A DNA stretch of 64,000 bases from Xenopus tropicalis (lineage: Eukaryota > Chordata > Amphibia > Anura > Pipidae), in assembly GCF_000004195.4 (NCBI RefSeq), contig NC_030683.2:78461410-78525409 (forward strand). The letters are read 5' to 3'. The first letter of the stretch is position 1; the number at the start of each line of letters is the position of its first letter. The notes beneath the pieces are model-generated. The model saw only the letters and a list, made by a program, of their open reading frames with translations, had not been told where the DNA came from and searched no databases. Positions 57,656-64,000 of this stretch are shown here, in pieces. The position numbers were made by a program, and so were the translations under genes.

Positions 57656-60600
57656 CTGAGGAGCTTATGTAAAACCCCTAACTTAAAATGGTTGTTAACT
57701 ACATTTATTACAGAGATGACAGGAGTAGTGGTTTCTTCATTACTTTCTACAACCCGATTCAAAATTATGTACAGATTTTGCTCTAAATGAGTTAAGCAGT
57801 TATCTCGATCATCCTCAGGTTTTTATGGCCTCAGTTATGTGCAGTGCAGCAGTTACACAAAGCTTTGGCCTGTCTGATTTAGAAAGATTTAATATACAAT
57901 GAAATGAGGCATCTCGTTTTTCTGCTGCAGAAGGTAGATATAAGAATTTTTTAAAACAGAATTGGATAAACCATAGGGAAGAATGGAAGTAGAGTAGATC
58001 TTTAGAGGCCAAAAGTAAGAAAAAGGGGGTAGAATGTTTTAAATGTGCCTTTAACATGATGTCCACGCTCTAACTTTTCCTTCCAGGTTTTTACTTATGC
58101 ACGCTCCTGCTGACTTCTCACCTGTATCTGACACAGATTATAACTGTAGCAAGGTAAGGAGCCACAAGAACTTGGGCAGGTCATTATTATAATTTATTTA
58201 TAAATGATTTATTTATAAAGTGCAAGAATATTTAGCAGTGATGTACAGTACTGTGGGACATAATTCAAATAATGTAACAAACAGAAAAAACCCAGTCTTA
58301 AATAATACAACAAGCATGAATAAATTAAACTATGAAACCAGAAGACCCTACCCTGAGTGCTCTACACCAGTGAACGGAGCCTAAAATGAATGGTAAGATC
58401 ACCAGTGTACAGAAAGTGATCAAAAAATTCAATAAAAATCCCTCTAAAAAGAAAATATTTACATGCCTCATAATAACACATAGCACAGTCTTAATCACAG
58501 ATATGAGAGAGTAAGGAATTGTGTGTGGAGTTGTGCAAATAACTCTTGTGTCCGTTTGGTCAATTATGGATCCAGAACTGCCGGTTTAATAGCATAGATA
58601 CAACTTAATAATTCAGAGCCTTACATTCAGTCTTGTAGACAGCCTGTTTTGAGATTTTTAGCTTAGTACATTCACAGAAGAGGCCCTAAAAGAGACCCCT
58701 TGGACAGATTAACTAGTGAAGAGGGCCTGTTAGAAACATAAATAGCATGAGAACCATGATAAAGCAGAACCACTAACATATATGACATGGCTGATAGTAT
58801 CCCATCCTGCTGCTAGATGGGTTTTGTAACTGTAAGAAAGAATGCGGTCCTTCAGTGATTGCTTTAGGTAAATAAAATGAGGCCTCTTAGCACCTTCATT
58901 AGTAAATTAGCCTCTAAATGACTCTAGTTAGATTAGTGGGATATTTGAGATAAAAACATAATGAAAGTAAGAAGTACACTGCTACAGTATGCCACTTTTC
59001 CACACTATTATTATGTTTGTAATGAATAGCACACAGCTGCCAAAACACCTTGTGACATGTTAAAGTGCAGAGCAGAATTGAAACAGTGACAAGGAGCTGT
59101 TTAACTCTAATGGCTTATGCACATAGGCATTTTGTCACGACTGAGTCATGTTTGAGACAAAGATTTGATAGCATTGAAGATCATGAGCTAATCCCCTTTG
59201 TTCTATCAGTTTGTACCCATGAGCCTTCAAGCCTTTGTTTTGGTACAGTTGCTATTTATCACAGCATCCTCTGGTTTTGCAATACAAAGAGAATAGAAAA
59301 TAATTTCCTCTAGATGTATTTAAATGCATTTGAACAAACTCACATTCCAGCCATTGTGCCTATGGGTATGACATACATGGCTTGTATACACAATTTTGAA
59401 GCTTCTATATATATCAATTTTGAAAATGTCAAATGAGCTTTGTCACTCGTGAGAGAGGCAACAACCCTTGGGCAACAAAGTGCCACATATGCTATTGCCC
59501 TTAAGATAAGAATCATTTTACTGTAAGTTTTAACATTAACAAACTTTGTGTACACAGGAGTTTCTAATGTGTTTTGTAAATGTGGCATCAGAATTTTTTT
59601 ACCTTTTCATTTTGTACAGAGACAGCAATTGTTCAGCGCTTTCAGGCAAGTACAGCAAACTTTTCCAATGCTTTAAACTTAGAACAGTCATGGAAACAAA
59701 AATTTTGTAAACCACTATGCTTTGGCTGATACACTGGTGCTTGACATGGTCACACACACACAACAAAAAGTCAACAAAAAAATTTGGCAAGTAAGTAGCA
59801 AAGTAAGTGCTAATATTCTCTAATGTTATAGCAAAAAAAGCAAGCTCCACTATTTGAGTCAAGTTTTTCATAAGATAGCAGATGAGAAAACATCTTGAAA
59901 AGTTGCACATTATATCAGTAGTTCTTTTTTTTTTTTTTTTTTAATCAGTCTCAAATTTTGATAAATCTGCCCCTAAAGGTTTGTGTTATTTTTATTAAAT
60001 ATTATGGGTCATTTACCTTCTATAACACATGCAATGGCCATGTTTTGTACCCACAATGCACCATTTTATGCAGGCGCCACAGGGAGTTGTGCCTTATGTA
60101 GTTGTTGGCAATATGGTTACCATCATTTGGCACAAGAGTAATATATGCCCAAAATGTTTGGTGCAGCTTTGCTGTGGTGATTGGTGCAGGCCTCCCTGGG
60201 AAACCTGGAGCTACCAATAGGCATGACTGTTGAGGGGAGTGTTGCCACCAAGTGCAATTATATGGAATTGCTAGAATTGCATATTGTCTTTTCCCATAGC
60301 CTTTTGTATTTCCTTTAGCAAGACTAGACTGTAAATATTAACTGTGTTGGCAAGAGAAAAAAAAAGCTGGACTTAATTACATGGAATAGGCATGGAGGAT
60401 TGCTGACCCTTGTTTATTTAAACAAATTTCCAATTAGTGTAAATAAGGGATAATACTTTCTACAGAGATGGCAGATAAAATATTGACTGATGCAGATTTG
60501 TGCGGGTACTAGAAATATTACTCAATGCACTCAGTGCATAGACACTCCTATTTAACAACAACTTTCATTTTTATTTTTTTTAATCAACAAAGCCATGGAT

Positions 60601-61029
60601 ATCTAATAACAGACATACAAAAGCATACATACATACAAAAGCAAATCCTATTACATCTGATTTACTGAAATTGGTTCCATGGAATGCACAAAAAAACTCG
60701 TAATGAACATTTCCCAACTGAGTGGGACAATCTTTGCCACCTTAGAGTGGCTTAAAAGTTACCAACAGTTGTAGCCACTGTTTCCACTAATAACCTTGAG
60801 TTCAATTTGTTCTGAAGTTATCCATTTGTTGCATTTCAGTGGAAAGACTGCTGAAATTACTTTTGACTAAAGCATGAGTAAATATGGTTAAAATGGGCAA
60901 AAATTTTACATTCTTGTCAAATCAGGTTTATTTTCTAAGTTCAATTCTGTTTTTATAAATATTTAAAAGGAACTAGAAAGGGAAGTTTGAGAACAAACTT
61001 GATGGGTTGAAAAACGTGAAGTCACTGAA

Positions 61030-61880
61030 TAAAATCTGATCTGTTGTTGGCTCCGCCCACTTTTTCTAACCTTGGACCACAGTTATATAGTAAAAACCAC
61101 TGTGCAAAGTTTGGGGACCCTGGTTTTAATAGTGTCTGAATGGCAGCAACTAAAATTTCCCCACTGAAATTTGATTGGCTGTTGGTGGCTCCGCCCACTT
61201 TTCAAAACTAAAACTGCAGTCCCCTAGTGACCAAGTGTAAAAAGTTTGGGGACCCCAGTGTTATTACTATGAGAATGGCAGCAGGTTGAATTTCCGCCAA
61301 ATCAATAGGTAAAATCTGATCAATAGGTAAATCCGCTCACTTTTGGGCATCCAGCAATCATCATATTTTCATTCAGGCTGACCCCATGACTATGTTATTC
61401 AAGTTTGGGAAATGTAGCCTCAAAGCTGTAAGATTGGCAGCAGTTTTTAATTTCCCCATAAAAGTCAATGGGTAAAACTTGATTGGCTGTTGTTGGCCCC
61501 TCCCACTTTGGGGTCATCCAACAAATGTCGCTGTTTCATTCGGGGTGACCCCATTATTATGTTATTCAAGTTTGGGGGGTGTAGCTTCAAAGCTTTAAGA
61601 GTGGCAGCAGTTTGAAAATCTTCCCTGTCAAAGTCAATGGGAAAATTGGGGGGTTCGGAGCGGCGCCACATAAAGACGGGGGGCGGGATCGCTTAGAAAA
61701 GCACAAGCAACCTGCTCCGCTATAGGGTAAAGAAGTGTGGGGAGTTTGGGTGTTGTACCCCTAAAACTGTAGGAGGAGTAGCGTTCGGAAAATGGGGGGA
61801 GCTAAGAAGAAGAAGAAGCGGAAGAATAAGCCAAAGTCGAAGAACAGTCTGTTGGGGTTTTCAACCCAACACAATAAATA
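61030..61880. repeat. diverged tandem repeat, about four units of ~140-160 bp
   Basis: Landmarks recur: GGCTCCGCCCACTTTT near 61050 and 61190, TCCGCTCACTTTTGGGCATC near 61325, and CCCTCCCACTTTGGGGTCAT near 61498. Each is followed by CAAGTTTGGGG-like, GGCAGCAG and AATTTCC blocks. The right edge has an AAGAAGAAGAAG run and a small GTTGGGGTTTTCAACCCAAC hairpin. Family not identified. Confidence 0.7.
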
Positions 61881-62195
61881 GGATATGTCATGAAAAATGG
61901 CTGACTTTGTATTATGGAATGTTGATTAATGGATATTCCTTTCTAACCTGCTTTTTGGTAGTATATGCTGGAGCTGTAGAACAGGCATATCAGAATGTTA
62001 CCTGTCCATTATGCGACCCTTCTGTATATTTACTAACACAAATGTTATATATTTCATTTATAGAGACATGTTACTTAGCACTTTACAGAAAGTGATTATT
62101 GTTCACATGAGTCTCTATCCCAGAGGAGTTTACTATCTAGGGTCCCAATCAGATTCATATAACACAAACAATAGGGTCAGTTTCATATATTAAAG

Positions 62196-62416
62196 ACCGT
62201 AAGCTAAAGCCACACAGGCAGCACCTGGAGCCATTGTGTCAGCCATAGTGCAGGCACACAAAGCGGAATTTGGGCGAAATTACTTGCACACCTGGGCTGA
62301 TACAATGGCTCCGGGTGCAGGTACAACAAAAAGATTTTTGAAGCATAGGGGCAGATTCTTGGCCTACATTTATCAGCAGGCTGAGAATCTGCCCCATGTG
62401 ACTTCAGCCTTATACT
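62196..62416. mobile_element. foldback MITE, about 220 bp
   Basis: The ends CTAAAGCCACACAGG and CCATGTGACTTCAGC are roughly inverted. Inside, GGCAGATTCTTGGCCTACAT faces GGCTGAGAATCTGCC, and GGAGCCATTGTGTCAGCC faces GGCTGATACAATGGCTCC. Confidence 0.7.
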
Positions 62417-63311
62417 CTGTAGATAATCCTTGAGTAATAACCCTTGCTCTTTTTCTCTTTGAACTCTATGTACAATACTGTGATCCATAGTGCAACATCC
62501 AATACATTTAAACCACAGCAAATCATTATTTAGCTTTGGCAGTTTTTAGCAAACTGGAAACTGTACAGTTGTTTCTCTGCCACTCTGAAATAACACATTC
62601 CACTGCTGAAATATCTGTGTAATCATTCTGTACAAAAACATTGATTCATTACATCTGGGCACAGTGGGGCTTATTATTCTAAGTGTGTAAGCAAGAAAAG
62701 GTAATATGTTCTGCTCTGAGATTTCTGGGGCACTCCATGATGGCAGCTTCAAGCTAAAAATATTTAATAAGTGTGACTTTAAAACAATCCCCCAAAAAAT
62801 CCCTTTTCCTTTCCTTACATCTAGAACAATGATGCAGCGTCAAAGCAGACCCATAATTTGACAGGTGAAACTGCCAGCCAGCAGCCTGCTCCTATTAGAA
62901 TCAACCTTGGCAGCTGTAATGAGAAATTTCTAATGCTCCTGCCCACTGAGATAAGATACTACCGCAGCTGAGATTTTTTTTTCTTATTGCTGCTTACACA
63001 GGCTGGAACATATTTACTAAAAATAAGGATTAAATTCATTCTGTTAAACCCCTCCTCTGGTTAAATTTTCCTGTGCATTATTTATTATAATATTTTATCC
63101 TACCAAACTGCACTGATGAGACTGGGTGAGAGTAGCCAGGAGAAACTTGTTTGGAACAAAGATACTCTTAAGAACACAGAAAACACAAAAGGAAGGTTAT
63201 TTTAGAAAGAGAAAGAAAATGATTAGTGCTTGTTTTGCCATGTCCTTTTCTAACCTTGAGAAGGTTGTTCGATTTATACTTTTGTATATCTGCCTCAGCT
63301 GATAAATGTAT

Positions 63312-63408
63312 ACAGGTATGGATCTCTTATCTGGAAACCCCTTACCCAGAAAGCTCCAAATTATGGGAAGGCCATCCCCCATAGACTCCATTTTAATAAA
63401 ATAATTTA
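63312..63408. mobile_element. left half of an ACAGGTATGGG MITE
   Basis: TACAGGTATGGATCTCTTAT to CCATAGACTCCATTTTAATA, then interrupted by the AAGGAAAACC MITE that begins at 63408. Confidence 0.75.
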
Positions 63409-63900
63409 AAGGAAAACCTAAGTAAGCTTTACCAGAAAGGTCTATGTAAATACAGCCATAAGCACTCACAGAAATGCTGCTCTGAGTCCTCTATCAAAAG
63501 AAACACAGGATTTATTTTCTTCTTTTGTGTACACATTTTCTTTGGTATCAATCTTCCCTCTCACAAAAAAATCCTTCAGGTCACAGCACGGGTACTTGTT
63601 TGCTCCTCTCCTTCTTCTTCGTCCCTTTCCATCTTTCCTCTCTCAGCCTCCCATCTCTCCTCTCTCCCCCTCCCAACTATGCTGTAATCTGAGCTTTCAG
63701 CAGCTAGAGCAGCAGCACAGAAGTTACTGAGACTAAGCTTAAATGGCAGCTGATATCTTAAACAAACAGAAGGACCTTCTAGGGCTGTTTACTCAGGTAT
63801 GGTAAAGCTTTCTGCAGAATCAATATAGCATTCTAGCTTGCACTATTGTGGCTAATGTATTGGCAATAAAATGCCTTTCTTTCTACTTTAAATTTTAAAA
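63408..63900. mobile_element. MITE copy (AAGGAGAAGGAAA family)
   Basis: AAGTAAGCTTTACCAGAAAG, GTCTATGTAAATACAGCCAT and AAAGAAACACAGGATTTATT are almost identical, in the same order, to 28463-28913. The right end TTTCTTTCTACTTTAAA is degenerate. It lies at the edge of the window. Confidence 0.8.
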
Positions 63901-64000
63901 AATGATTCCTTTTCTTGCAAAAATTTGCGAAACCTCAGAAAAAATTGGTGAAATTATGAAAAATTTGAAAACCCAACTTTTTTGACAACCACAATTTTTT

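Larger units (their letters stand above)
50647..64000 (-). other. grik4: grik4 intron, 5'-most part in window (at least 13.4 kb)
   Basis: Sequence upstream of the first exon seen. I looked on the minus strand for the expected preceding exon (a GLTGHIEFN-like peptide ending at a donor) and did not find it, so the intron probably runs past 64000. Contents: a MITE with 52-bp tandem copies (53425-54086), LINE tail (54150-54238), palindromic MITE copies, a hAT MITE (57428-57655), a diverged tandem repeat (61030-61880), a foldback (62196-62416) and a MITE copy at the right edge (63408-63900). The stretches 50.65-52.9, 54.9-57.4, 57.7-61.0 and 62.5-63.3 kb are otherwise plain. Confidence 0.7.

Noticed and set aside
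50647..64000. Upstream grik4 exon (GLTGHIEFN-like segment)
   Set aside because: Searched on the minus strand by expected peptide and donor; no match found, so none is reported.

Overview
The window is a piece of a vertebrate genome, almost certainly a frog (Xenopus, most likely X. tropicalis). It lies inside one large gene on the minus strand: grik4, which encodes the kainate-type ionotropic glutamate receptor subunit GluK4 (KA1). Seven coding exons could be read base by base. All have GT-AG borders and mutually consistent reading phases. Together they give 1,102 nt (367 codons plus 1 nt), covering the end of the amino-terminal domain/S1 linker, S1, M1, the M2 pore loop, M3 and most of S2. 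The upstream exons (amino-terminal domain, promoter) lie beyond position 64000. The exons for the end of S2, M4 and the C-tail lie beyond position 1. The species call rests on the receptor sequence and on the dense set of frog-type short transposons; it is inference, not a database result.

Layout in transcription order, from high to low coordinates: intron with no exon found 64000-50647; exon 50646-50539; intron with a LINE 50538-43946; exon 43945-43742; 13.9-kb intron with a hAT element and several MITEs 43741-29842; exon 29841-29728; intron 29727-26251; exon 26250-26141; 11.8-kb intron dominated by a transposon filled with satellite DNA 26140-14341; exon 14340-14167 (pore); intron 14166-10688; exon 10687-10522 (M3); 8-kb intron 10521-2562; exon 2561-2336; intron 2335-1. 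No other gene, tRNA, rRNA or promoter was recognised on either strand.

The rest is intronic mobile DNA. The most striking element is a ~6.84-kb TTAA-flanked piggyBac-like non-autonomous transposon (15661-22500). It has short terminal inverted repeats and a hairpin-rich right end, and it carries about 15 tandem copies of a 393/394-bp satellite monomer in two subfamilies. A second case is a 1.1-kb hAT element (31067-32182) with perfect 15-bp terminal repeats and a perfect 8-bp target duplication, which carries a 34-bp minisatellite. A third is a 42-bp minisatellite framed by inverted repeats (37688-38179). A fourth is a Harbinger-like MITE (53425-54086) in which a 52-bp internal segment is repeated five times. 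So one gene holds four separate tandem arrays, each inside an inverted-repeat element. A 5'-truncated CR1/L2-type LINE (47642-49780) keeps an open reverse-transcriptase frame. No evidence was found for a new multigene system; the novelty here is transposon and satellite architecture.
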